Below, piece by piece: positions 1 to 6,293 of a stretch of 9,529 nucleotides of DNA. Every line of letters starts with the position of its first letter. Position 1 is the first letter of the stretch. The stretch spans positions 1 to 9,529 of the forward strand of contig PCBP01000060.1 of the NCBI GenBank assembly GCA_002730985.1, written 5' to 3'. Source of the stretch: Flavobacteriales bacterium. Lineage in GTDB: Bacteria; Bacteroidota; Bacteroidia; Flavobacteriales; BACL11. The position numbers and the translations under genes were made by a program. A model generated the notes under the pieces. That model was not told where the DNA came from. It did not search any database and saw nothing but the letters and a program-made list of their open reading frames with translations.

Positions 1-398
1 AAACCTATTGGGCTGTAGTGGAGAATGCCCCACCTAATCAGGAAGGAACTCTTAATAATCTTTTGCAGAAGAACGAGAAAAAAAACAAATCATATATAAC
101 AAAAGGATCTCAAGGAAAACATGCAATATTAAATTATAAACTACTCAAGAAACTAGACAACTTCTATCATCTAGAGATACAACCAAACACAGGAAGACAT
201 CATCAAATTAGAGTGCAACTAGCAAATATAGGCTGCATAATAAAAGGAGATTTAAAATATGGCGCGAAGCGCTCTAATAAGAATAAAAGTATTCATCTCT
301 TATCTAGAAAAATAGAGTTCCAACATCCTGTAACTAAAGAATCAATAACTATTACTGCACCAATTCCCAAAGATAATATATGGGATGCTTGTCTCTAA
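1..398 (+). CDS. RluA-family RNA pseudouridine synthase, C-terminal part (5' end outside window)
   Basis: The reading frame is open to the window edge: before the GTG at 18 it already encodes TYWAV, a common continuation of the RluA core ('KTYWAVV'), so the GTG is internal and the true start lies upstream. Visible are the late core motifs of the fold: GRHHQIR (residues 59-65 counted from base 18), then an 'IGCIIKGDLKYG' strand (residues 71-82) and a closing 'ITAPIPKD'. The catalytic HRLD aspartate motif must lie upstream and cannot be checked. The family isomerises uridine to pseudouridine in rRNA or tRNA in the cytoplasm. The sequence resembles the short Bacteroidota subfamily of roughly 230 residues without an S4 domain, but its target position is unknown. 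The TAA stop at 396-398 overlaps the stop of the opposing priA gene. Confidence 0.93.
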   Translation, partial: TYWAVVENAPPNQEGTLNNLLQKNEKKNKSYITKGSQGKHAILNYKLLKKLDNFYHLEIQPNTGRHHQIRVQLANIGCIIKGDLKYGAKRSNKNKSIHLLSRKIEFQHPVTKESITITAPIPKDNIWDACL

Positions 399-2839
399 AC
401 AGGATCAACATCTATTATGAAATGAACAGATCTAAATTTAGAGTAACCTTGCATACCTTCAATAATTGTACTTAGAATCATCTTTGCTTTGGTAATAGAG
501 CCTTCCTGCTCAATTTTAAGCAGTAAATTCTTATGATAATAATTTCTTATTCTAGAAACTGCAGGGTATTCTGGCCCTAAAACTCTATTGCCAAAACTCT
601 TACGCATCATGATAGCTAACTGAGACCCAGCTTCGTCTAATCTACTTTGAGTCTTATGCTTTAAAGTTATCCCAATGAGCCTATTATATGGAGGATAATT
701 AAAAAGTTTCCTGTCCTTAGCTTGTCTTGCAATAAAATTAGTAAAATCATTTCTCTTAAGCATCTTAAACATCTCATTCTCCTTGTCATAAGTTTGTATT
801 AAAACCTGGCCTTGCTTCCCTTTACGACCAGCCCTACCTGAAACCTGAATCATTAATTGGAAAGCTCTTTCATAAGATCTAAAATCAGGGAAACTCAACA
901 TACTATCTGCATTTAAAATCCCAACCATAGCAACATTATCAAAATCTAAACCTTTTGTTATCATCTGAGTCCCTACCAGAATATCAATCCTACCCTCCTC
1001 AAATTCAGTAATTATCTTTTGATAAGCATTCTTTCCCCTAGTAGTGTCATAATCCATACGCTTACTTACATTCTCTGGAAAGAGTTCTTTTAAATTTTCT
1101 TCAATTTGCTCTGTTCCAAACCCTCTATCACTAAATTCTTTAGCACCACAATTTGGACAAACATCAGGTAATTGCTCAATATACCCACAATAATGGCATT
1201 TCAAGTGGTCATTCCTTTTATGATAGGTAAGACTAACATCACAATTATTGCAATTTGGAGTATAAGCACAAGTCTTGCAATTCAAAAAAGGCGAATAACC
1301 TCTTCTATTCTGGAACAATATCACTTGCTTTCCACTATCCAAAGTCACTTTAATTGCGTTTAGCATTTCAGGAGCAAAATGATAATTCATCTTTTGCTTA
1401 AGATGTGCTTTCCTGATATCAATAACTTGAATCTTTGGTAATGCAATGCCTTTAAATCTACTATTCATCTCAACCAGCCCATATTTATCCTTCTTAGCAT
1501 TATAATAAGTCTCCAAAGAAGGTGTAGCTGATCCCAATAACACTTTAGATTTATGTAGGCTAGCTAGATAGATGGCAGCGTCTCTAGCATGATACCTTGG
1601 GGCCGGATGATGTTGTTTAAATGAAGGGTCATGTTCCTCATCAACAATTATGAGACCTAAATTATCAAAAGGTAAAAATAGAGAAGACCGAGCGCCTAGA
1701 ATTATTGGATACTGAACCTTTCTATCATCCTGCTCCTGAACTGCCTGCCATATCTCTACTCTCTCACCATTATTCAGATGAGAATGAGTAACACCAACTT
1801 TATTGCCAAAATGTTTTTTTAGGCGCTTAATAATTTGAATAGTTAATGCAATTTCAGGTAATAGATATAAAACTTGCTTTCCTTTTTTCAATTGCTCTCT
1901 AATAAGTTTTATATACAGCTCGGTCTTTCCTGATGAGGTTACTCCATGTAAGAGACAAACATCCCTCTCCTTGAATGATTCTGTTATCTCGTTAAGAGCT
2001 TTCTTTTGGAAATCTGCCAACTGTTTGTCCTTAATTAAATCCTGATCGTATCTTAATAATCTACTTGATTTTTCCTTCTCAACACTAAAGATTCCTTTGC
2101 CAACTAGAGCATTAAAGACAGACCTGCTAAAATTCATCTGATTTAACAAATCAGAAACTAGCCATTTGTTGTTTGTAGATTTCGTCTCCAATTGCAAATA
2201 AGCAGTAATAAAGGACTCTTGTTTTGTGGTTAATTTTAAATTGTCAAGCTTTTTGTCATAGCCTATAAACTTTACTATACTGATTTTTTTTTCTTTATAC
2301 TTATCATTTAAATTCTCCTTAATCTGTATAATTTCCTTTCTTATAAGTCCATTAATAAAAGAGAAGATGCTTTTAATATCGATAAGTCTTGATATCTCAT
2401 TGACACTCAACTCCTCTTGAGCTGATAATGTGTCTAATAGAAGATGTTCATTTGCAGATAAATTATCCATATCGCCATCAAAATCAGGATGCATAATCAC
2501 CTTTGACTCACTAGCTAGCTTAAAGTATGCTGGCAAAGCAGCATTCATCACATTACCCAAATTACACATATAATAGTCAGCAACCCAATCCCAAAATTTA
2601 AGCTGAATAAGATTCACAACTGGTGCCTCATCCAATATTGCTAATAACGGCTTGGCCTCATAATTAGTAGGTTTATTATCGTGGATAGATTTCACAACTG
2701 CAGTATATAATTTTCTCACACCAAATTGCACAACTACCCTCTGCCCCAGTATTAAATCATCTTCATAAGTATAATAGGTAAAAACACCTTTCACAGGTAA
2801 AGGAAGAATAACATCAATATATTTCTCAATAGTTAACAT
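395..2839 (-). CDS. priA: Primosomal protein N' (PriA), replication-restart helicase
   Basis: PriA is a superfamily 2 DNA helicase that recognises abandoned replication forks and directs reloading of the replicative helicase. The 814-residue product shows the full domain order: an N-terminal 3' DNA-binding domain (about 1-110, beginning IDVILPLPVKGVFTYY), a winged-helix-like region (about 120-260), then the helicase. Walker A is GVTSSGKT (299-306), Walker B is DEEH (400-403) and motif III is GSATPS (436-441). Eight zinc-binding cysteines lie at 521, 524, 530, 533, 548, 551, 561 and 564. Motif V is GTQMITKG (623-630) and motif VI is QVSGRAGR (665-672). All expected catalytic and zinc residues are present. 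The length fits Bacteroidota PriA, which is longer than the 732-residue E. coli protein. The ATG at 2839 is the only start that keeps the N-terminal motif. The gene is divergent from the MbnP-like gene and convergent with the RluA-like gene. Confidence 0.98.
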   Translation of the reverse strand: MLTIEKYIDVILPLPVKGVFTYYTYEDDLILGQRVVVQFGVRKLYTAVVKSIHDNKPTNYEAKPLLAILDEAPVVNLIQLKFWDWVADYYMCNLGNVMNAALPAYFKLASESKVIMHPDFDGDMDNLSANEHLLLDTLSAQEELSVNEISRLIDIKSIFSFINGLIRKEIIQIKENLNDKYKEKKISIVKFIGYDKKLDNLKLTTKQESFITAYLQLETKSTNNKWLVSDLLNQMNFSRSVFNALVGKGIFSVEKEKSSRLLRYDQDLIKDKQLADFQKKALNEITESFKERDVCLLHGVTSSGKTELYIKLIREQLKKGKQVLYLLPEIALTIQIIKRLKKHFGNKVGVTHSHLNNGERVEIWQAVQEQDDRKVQYPIILGARSSLFLPFDNLGLIIVDEEHDPSFKQHHPAPRYHARDAAIYLASLHKSKVLLGSATPSLETYYNAKKDKYGLVEMNSRFKGIALPKIQVIDIRKAHLKQKMNYHFAPEMLNAIKVTLDSGKQVILFQNRRGYSPFLNCKTCAYTPNCNNCDVSLTYHKRNDHLKCHYCGYIEQLPDVCPNCGAKEFSDRGFGTEQIEENLKELFPENVSKRMDYDTTRGKNAYQKIITEFEEGRIDILVGTQMITKGLDFDNVAMVGILNADSMLSFPDFRSYERAFQLMIQVSGRAGRKGKQGQVLIQTYDKENEMFKMLKRNDFTNFIARQAKDRKLFNYPPYNRLIGITLKHKTQSRLDEAGSQLAIMMRKSFGNRVLGPEYPAVSRIRNYYHKNLLLKIEQEGSITKAKMILSTIIEGMQGYSKFRSVHFIIDVDPV

Positions 2840-2846
2840 ATAGGAG

Positions 2847-2876
2847 CAAAGATGATTATTTTATCAATAAAACAAA
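2847..2876 (-). promoter_or_regulatory. Probable priA promoter (Bacteroidota type)
   Basis: On the minus strand a TTTG (2876-2873) is followed after 18 bases by CATCTTTG (2854-2847). This resembles the Bacteroidota sigma-A promoter, TTTG about 19-21 bases ahead of TAnnTTTG, with one mismatch in the -7 box. Only seven bases separate the -7 box from the priA ATG, so transcription would begin at or next to the start codon. The inverted repeat 2849-2888 overlaps it. The motif match is seen directly; promoter activity is inferred. Confidence 0.5.
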
Positions 2877-2888
2877 AGAAATCATCTT
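2849..2888. repeat. 9-bp inverted repeat in the priA promoter region
   Basis: AAGATGATT at 2849-2857 is repeated as its exact reverse complement AATCATCTT at 2880-2888, with a 22-base spacer. The left arm covers most of the priA -7 box and the spacer contains the TTTG at the -33 position, so a protein bound here would compete with RNA polymerase. This suggests an operator, but in DNA this AT-rich a chance repeat is possible. Confidence 0.45.
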
Positions 2889-2895
2889 CTTTTAA

Positions 2896-2907
2896 CTTTA
2901 TATAAAG
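2896..2907. repeat. 12-bp perfect palindrome in the divergent intergenic region
   Basis: CTTTATATAAAG reads the same on both strands. It lies between the priA promoter and the promoter of the MbnP-like gene. It is made almost entirely of A and T, so chance is a real possibility. It could be a regulator site, but no known site was recognised. Confidence 0.25.
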
Positions 2908-2933
2908 CTATTCCTTAATATGAATAAAATACC

Positions 2934-2941
2934 TAAATTTG
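2934..2941 (+). promoter_or_regulatory. Probable -7 promoter element of the MbnP/MbnH operon
   Basis: TAAATTTG fits TAnnTTTG exactly and ends 17 bases before the ATG at 2959. No convincing TTTG is seen at the -33 position. The surrounding 13 bases (2931-2943) match those at 4884-4896, ahead of the next transcription unit, at 12 of 13 positions, which supports function. Confidence 0.55.
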
Positions 2942-2958
2942 CGTTAAAATAAGATAAC

Positions 2959-3750
2959 ATGAATAAATACCTTGTAATTTTGATAATGACTCTACTATTC
3001 TTCGCATGTAAAAAAGAAGAGGGATGTGTAGACCCATTAGCTCTAAACTATAATAGCAACGCTACTATAGATGATGGAAGTTGTGATTATGCATCTATAA
3101 GTGATTTAAATATTAATTTCACACAAACTGTGAATGGAGAGCCATTAATTCTAGATAGTATGATGTATACAAACCAATCTAATCAAAATTATAGTGTCCA
3201 GACAGTACGATATTTAATCTCAGATATCAACCTACATACAGAAAATGGTGCTATCACCTTACTAAATGAAGTGCATTTTATTGATTTCTCTATAGATTCA
3301 ACATTAACACTAAGCATCGCAGAAGTAAATAATGCAAACTACACATCTATATCATTTACTATGGGACTAGCTTCTAACAATAATGTTACTAACTTATTTT
3401 TAAATGAAAATTTCTTTCCATCATTTGCTTGGCCAGAATTCCTAGGAGGAGGCTATCATTATATGCAGCTAGAAGGAGATTTTAATACTGTATTTAATGG
3501 TTACGCAACACACACTGGTGGTACATATGGAATAGATTACTCATTTAATAAAACATTCCCAATAATAATAAATGCGACAAACAACATACGTGACATCTAT
3601 ATTAATATGGAAATAACTAATTGGTATCAGAACCCAGAAGTATTAAATCTAACAACAGATGGGATAATGGGAGACACTAATAGTCAAAATATCTTGCAAG
3701 CCAATGGAATTGAAGATGTATTCTCAGTATATTATCAGATCATAGATTAG
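2959..3750 (+). CDS. MbnP-family copper-binding lipoprotein (kynurenine-site type)
   Basis: The 263-residue product has a lipoprotein signal (hydrophobic 4-15, lipobox LFFAC with C17), then a Cys-x18-Cys module (22-44), then an MbnP-like domain (about 49-262) beginning 'LNINFTQTVNGEPL' and containing 'YLISDI', typical of this family. The key region 'FAWPEFLGGGYHYMQLEG' (156-173) holds W158, the best candidate for the tryptophan that MbnH converts to kynurenine in the characterised family, where this allows copper binding. The only other tryptophan is W222. The four histidines are H93, H106, H167 and H185; H167 (GYHYM) and H185 (ATHTGG) look most conserved and could be copper ligands. The gene starts seven bases upstream of the di-heme peroxidase gene, the usual partner. 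CKKEE after the lipobox fits the Bacteroidota surface-export pattern (Lys at +3, acidic at +4 and +5). Family assignment is from remembered motifs; the copper role is inferred from family. Confidence 0.85.
   Translation: MNKYLVILIMTLLFFACKKEEGCVDPLALNYNSNATIDDGSCDYASISDLNINFTQTVNGEPLILDSMMYTNQSNQNYSVQTVRYLISDINLHTENGAITLLNEVHFIDFSIDSTLTLSIAEVNNANYTSISFTMGLASNNNVTNLFLNENFFPSFAWPEFLGGGYHYMQLEGDFNTVFNGYATHTGGTYGIDYSFNKTFPIIINATNNIRDIYINMEITNWYQNPEVLNLTTDGIMGDTNSQNILQANGIEDVFSVYYQIID
3022..3090 (+). other. Cys-x18-Cys 'DGSC' module, copy 1 (in the MbnP-like protein)
   Basis: Residues 22-44 of the lipoprotein follow the pattern GCxDxxALNYNxNAxxDxGSCxY. The two cysteines (23 and 42) could form a disulfide, and the Asp/Asn/Gly-rich end (D38, D39, G40) could bind a cation; both are inference. 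Such short modules recur in Bacteroidota cell-surface proteins. A second copy lies in the next gene at 3842-3910 and is identical at 15 of 23 residues. Confidence 0.75.
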
Positions 3751-3757
3751 CGGATAT

Positions 3758-4852
3758 ATGACAAATTTAAGCAGATATACTCTCTTAGGAATTGTCATAC
3801 TCCTTACTTTTGCATGCAAAAAGGATCTAGCCCCTCTAAGTGGTTGTACTGATAATATTGCTCTAAACTATAACCCTAATGCAATAACTGACAATGGTAG
3901 TTGCATCTATTTTAGTACTACTACGTATACAATTCCAACCCCAAATGGTTTTCCAGAAATGAATATCCCAGAGAATAACCCTATGACAGTTGAGGGTGTC
4001 ACTTTAGGAGAAAAGTTATTTAAAGACCCTATCCTTAGTGCTAATAATACTCAGGCATGTATTAGTTGTCATCAACAAAACAAATCGTTTTCTGACCCTA
4101 ATCAATTTAGTACTGGAATTGACAACATCCAAGGAACAAGAAATGCATCTGCATTAATAAATATAGGATGGAATAGTCACCTGAATTGGGATGGTAGTTC
4201 CTTAACATTAGAAGCTCAAGCATTTGAGCCCGTCACGAATCCAATTGAGATGCATGATACTTGGCCAAATGTTGAAAACAAACTAAATGAAAATGATGAA
4301 TACAAACAGCTTTTCAAACAAGCTTTTAACATTGACTATATCGATTCCAATCATGTAGTTATGGCACTTGCTCAATTTGAAAGAACCCTTATTTCTGCAA
4401 ATAGCAAGTTTGATAGATATATCCGTGGAGAGGATCAATTAACCTCCTCTGAATTGAGTGGATATGCAATATTTAACTCTGAAAAAGGGGATTGTTTTCA
4501 CTGCCATGGAACACAAATGTTCATGGATAATAGTTTCCATAATAATGGACTAGACACTGAACCATTCCTGGATCTAGGCTTGGCAGAAGTTAGTAAAGAA
4601 GCTTCTGATAATGGAAAATTTAAAACCCCTACTTTACGAAATATTGAGTTTACTGCTCCCTATATGCATGATGGTAGATTTGCTAGTCTTGAGGAGGTAA
4701 TTGAACATTATAACTCTGGAGGAAATTATTCTTCAACTATAGATCCATTAATGAAGAAGCTAGGAATTGGGCTGCAACTCACGAACCAAGAAAAACAAGA
4801 TCTGATTGCTTTTCTGAAAACATTATCTGATAACAACTTTATTGGGAATTAG
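3758..4852 (+). CDS. Di-heme cytochrome c peroxidase family lipoprotein (MbnH/MauG-like)
   Basis: The 364-residue product has a lipoprotein signal (lipobox LTFAC, C20), the Cys-x18-Cys module (29-51), and a di-heme peroxidase domain (about 68-358). Heme 1 binds at CISCH (101-105) and heme 2 at CFHCH (246-250). NWDG with W144, followed by 'LEAQAFEPVTNPIEM', matches the inter-heme tryptophan region of this family, and 'PTLRNIEFTAPYMHDGRF' (291-308) is the conserved C-terminal signature. It ends in a helix typical of the family (LIAFLKTLSD). Relatives either reduce hydrogen peroxide or, as MauG and MbnH, oxidise residues of a partner protein. Lying seven bases after an MbnP-like gene strongly favours the MbnH role of making kynurenine in MbnP. 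The sixth ligand of heme 2 (Met in classical enzymes, Tyr in MauG) cannot be assigned from sequence alone. It should act in the periplasm or at the envelope, anchored by lipid. Confidence 0.93.
   Translation: MTNLSRYTLLGIVILLTFACKKDLAPLSGCTDNIALNYNPNAITDNGSCIYFSTTTYTIPTPNGFPEMNIPENNPMTVEGVTLGEKLFKDPILSANNTQACISCHQQNKSFSDPNQFSTGIDNIQGTRNASALINIGWNSHLNWDGSSLTLEAQAFEPVTNPIEMHDTWPNVENKLNENDEYKQLFKQAFNIDYIDSNHVVMALAQFERTLISANSKFDRYIRGEDQLTSSELSGYAIFNSEKGDCFHCHGTQMFMDNSFHNNGLDTEPFLDLGLAEVSKEASDNGKFKTPTLRNIEFTAPYMHDGRFASLEEVIEHYNSGGNYSSTIDPLMKKLGIGLQLTNQEKQDLIAFLKTLSDNNFIGN
3842..3910 (+). other. Cys-x18-Cys 'DGSC' module, copy 2 (in the di-heme peroxidase)
   Basis: Residues 29-51 carry the second copy of the module, with C30 and C49 as its cysteines. 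At DNA level the two copies share an identical 14-base run (GCTCTAAACTATAA at 3040-3053 and 3860-3873), while the protein domains that follow are unrelated. The module sits between the lipid anchor and the catalytic domain in both proteins. Confidence 0.75.
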
Positions 4853-4886
4853 ATAGAATGATGATCTCTAATAAAGTTCTAAAACC

Positions 4887-4894
4887 TATATTTG
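4887..4894 (+). promoter_or_regulatory. Probable -7 promoter element of the metalloprotease-mqnE unit
   Basis: TATATTTG fits TAnnTTTG exactly, within the 64-base gap after the peroxidase gene, and ends 22 bases before the ATG at 4917. It is embedded in ACCTATATTTGCG (4884-4896), nearly identical to the element at 2931-2943. No clear TTTG lies at the -33 position, and no terminator hairpin was seen in this gap, so read-through from the upstream operon is possible. Confidence 0.55.
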
Positions 4895-4916
4895 CGAGCT
4901 AATTCAAAATCTGAAA

Positions 4917-6293
4917 ATGAAAAAAATCATTCTATTAGTATTCCTATTTAATAATTTAGATCCTGTATTTCCACAGGAAAACTACAAGAAGTGTAACACT
5001 ACCCGATTAGTTAACCAAGAACTAAGAAGTAACCCCGCTTATTTAAAAGCAAGAAACAATGAAAAAGAATTAAATATTTCTAAATCCAAAAGAACAACTA
5101 TCACCATACCAATTGTTATACATGTTGTACACAGAAATTCTCATTCGAATATTGGGGTTGGGACAAACATATCAAATGCACAAATTGAAGATCAATTACG
5201 AATCTTAAATGAAGATTACAGCAAAACAAATCCTGAATTAGCCAGTACACCAAGAAATACTTTTATAAATTATTGGGGCAATCCTGATTTAAAATTTTGT
5301 CTAGCAAGCACTGATCCTAATGGAAATCCCACCAGTGGAATAACAAGAACTTCTACTGCCCAGATTAATTGGGATGCTGATGATGATAGTAATACTCCTT
5401 GCCATGAAGCAAATGGCATGAAAAGAACCTCATGTGGAGGGAAAGACGGTTGGGATCCTTCAAAATATCTAAATATCTGGGTATGTGACCTTACTAACTC
5501 CCAAGGAGGCGGAATCACTCTTGGATATGCATATCTTCCTGGTCTACTAGCAGATTTTAATTCCTCTAATGATTACAAGGATGGACTTGTAGTTGATTAT
5601 AGGTACTTTGGGACTACAGGTATAGCAGCTCCCTCATCAGACGGTAGAACTCCTACACATGAAATTGGACATTACTTGGGTCTTATGCATACCTTCTGTG
5701 AAGATGCTAATTCTCAAGGGACCCCCATTTGTTGTGATAATGATAATAATAACTGGGGAGGATATGTTACCGATACCCCAGCTAGTAAAGATATTTATTT
5801 TGGGGCTGTAACTTCAAATACAAATAATAATACTTGTAATGATTTATCTTATTCAAATATTTTCACTACAGATGTACTAGATATGGATGAGAATTTCATG
5901 TCATATGCTGCCAACACATGGATGTTCTCTGAAGGACAAGTAGATGTTATGCTCGAGACATTAGGGGCACCAGACTGGCAAGGAGGAAGATTAAATCTTA
6001 CAAACTCAAATGTTTCTGTTAATTGCACTGGCATAATTAACTCTATAGATAATTCTGATACAGATATAAATCTAAGTGTCTATCCTAACCCTTCGAAAGG
6101 TAATTTATTCATAAATACTTATCAAGAAATTATTAGCATCTCAATTTATAATATTGTTGGGAAAGAAGTAACCTCGGGCACTAGAGCTAATAAGAAACAA
6201 CTAGATCTAAATTTATTTAATAATGGAGTATACTTTATTAATATTAGTACAGATCAGGGTGTAATCACTAAAAAGATCATTCTCTCAAGATAA
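4917..6293 (+). CDS. Secreted zinc metalloprotease, M43 (pappalysin/ulilysin-like) with T9SS C-terminal sorting domain
   Basis: The 458-residue product begins with a Sec signal peptide (MKKIILLVFLF..., cleavage probably near residue 20) and a short propeptide-like stretch to about 60. The protease domain spans about 61-350. Its zinc motif HEIGHYLGLMH (248-258) supplies H248, H252 and H258 as ligands and E249 as the general base, the HExxHxxGxxH pattern of metzincins. 'VTDTP' (284-288) and the NFMSY Met-turn (326-330), followed by 'FSEGQVDVM', match the M43 family. Several cysteines (C261, C272, C273, C307 and others) suggest disulfides. The tail from about 385 begins SVYPNPSKGN and ends 'KKIILSR', a type A T9SS sorting domain, so the protein should cross the outer membrane by T9SS and be released or anchored at the surface. 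The substrate is unknown. Its TAA stop shares a base with the mqnE start. Confidence 0.95.
   Translation: MKKIILLVFLFNNLDPVFPQENYKKCNTTRLVNQELRSNPAYLKARNNEKELNISKSKRTTITIPIVIHVVHRNSHSNIGVGTNISNAQIEDQLRILNEDYSKTNPELASTPRNTFINYWGNPDLKFCLASTDPNGNPTSGITRTSTAQINWDADDDSNTPCHEANGMKRTSCGGKDGWDPSKYLNIWVCDLTNSQGGGITLGYAYLPGLLADFNSSNDYKDGLVVDYRYFGTTGIAAPSSDGRTPTHEIGHYLGLMHTFCEDANSQGTPICCDNDNNNWGGYVTDTPASKDIYFGAVTSNTNNNTCNDLSYSNIFTTDVLDMDENFMSYAANTWMFSEGQVDVMLETLGAPDWQGGRLNLTNSNVSVNCTGIINSIDNSDTDINLSVYPNPSKGNLFINTYQEIISISIYNIVGKEVTSGTRANKKQLDLNLFNNGVYFINISTDQGVITKKIILSR

Noticed and set aside
18..398. Complete small protein starting at the GTG at 18
   Set aside because: The frame is open upstream and encodes the conserved TYWAV of the RluA core, so it is the end of a larger gene.
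1172..1363. Open frame of 63 codons on the plus strand within priA
   Set aside because: It lies wholly antisense to the conserved zinc-binding region of PriA, has no promoter or recognisable motif, and is best explained as a shadow frame.
2284..2292. Run of nine T (nine A in the priA sense strand) as a possible slippage or frameshift site
   Set aside because: The PriA frame continues correctly on both sides with all downstream motifs intact; in AT-rich DNA such a run in a Lys-rich segment is expected.
2959..3757. Methanobactin precursor (MbnA-like) or biosynthesis genes beside the MbnP/MbnH pair
   Set aside because: No small Cys-containing precursor frame or MbnB/MbnC-like gene was found in the gaps; the neighbours are priA and a metalloprotease.
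4853..4916. Rho-independent terminator after the peroxidase gene
   Set aside because: No GC-rich hairpin followed by a T run was found in the 64-base gap.
5270..5518. Open frame of 82 codons on the minus strand within the metalloprotease gene
   Set aside because: Antisense to a clear protease domain, with no recognisable motif; the same applies to the minus frames at 5849-6034 and 6744-6938.
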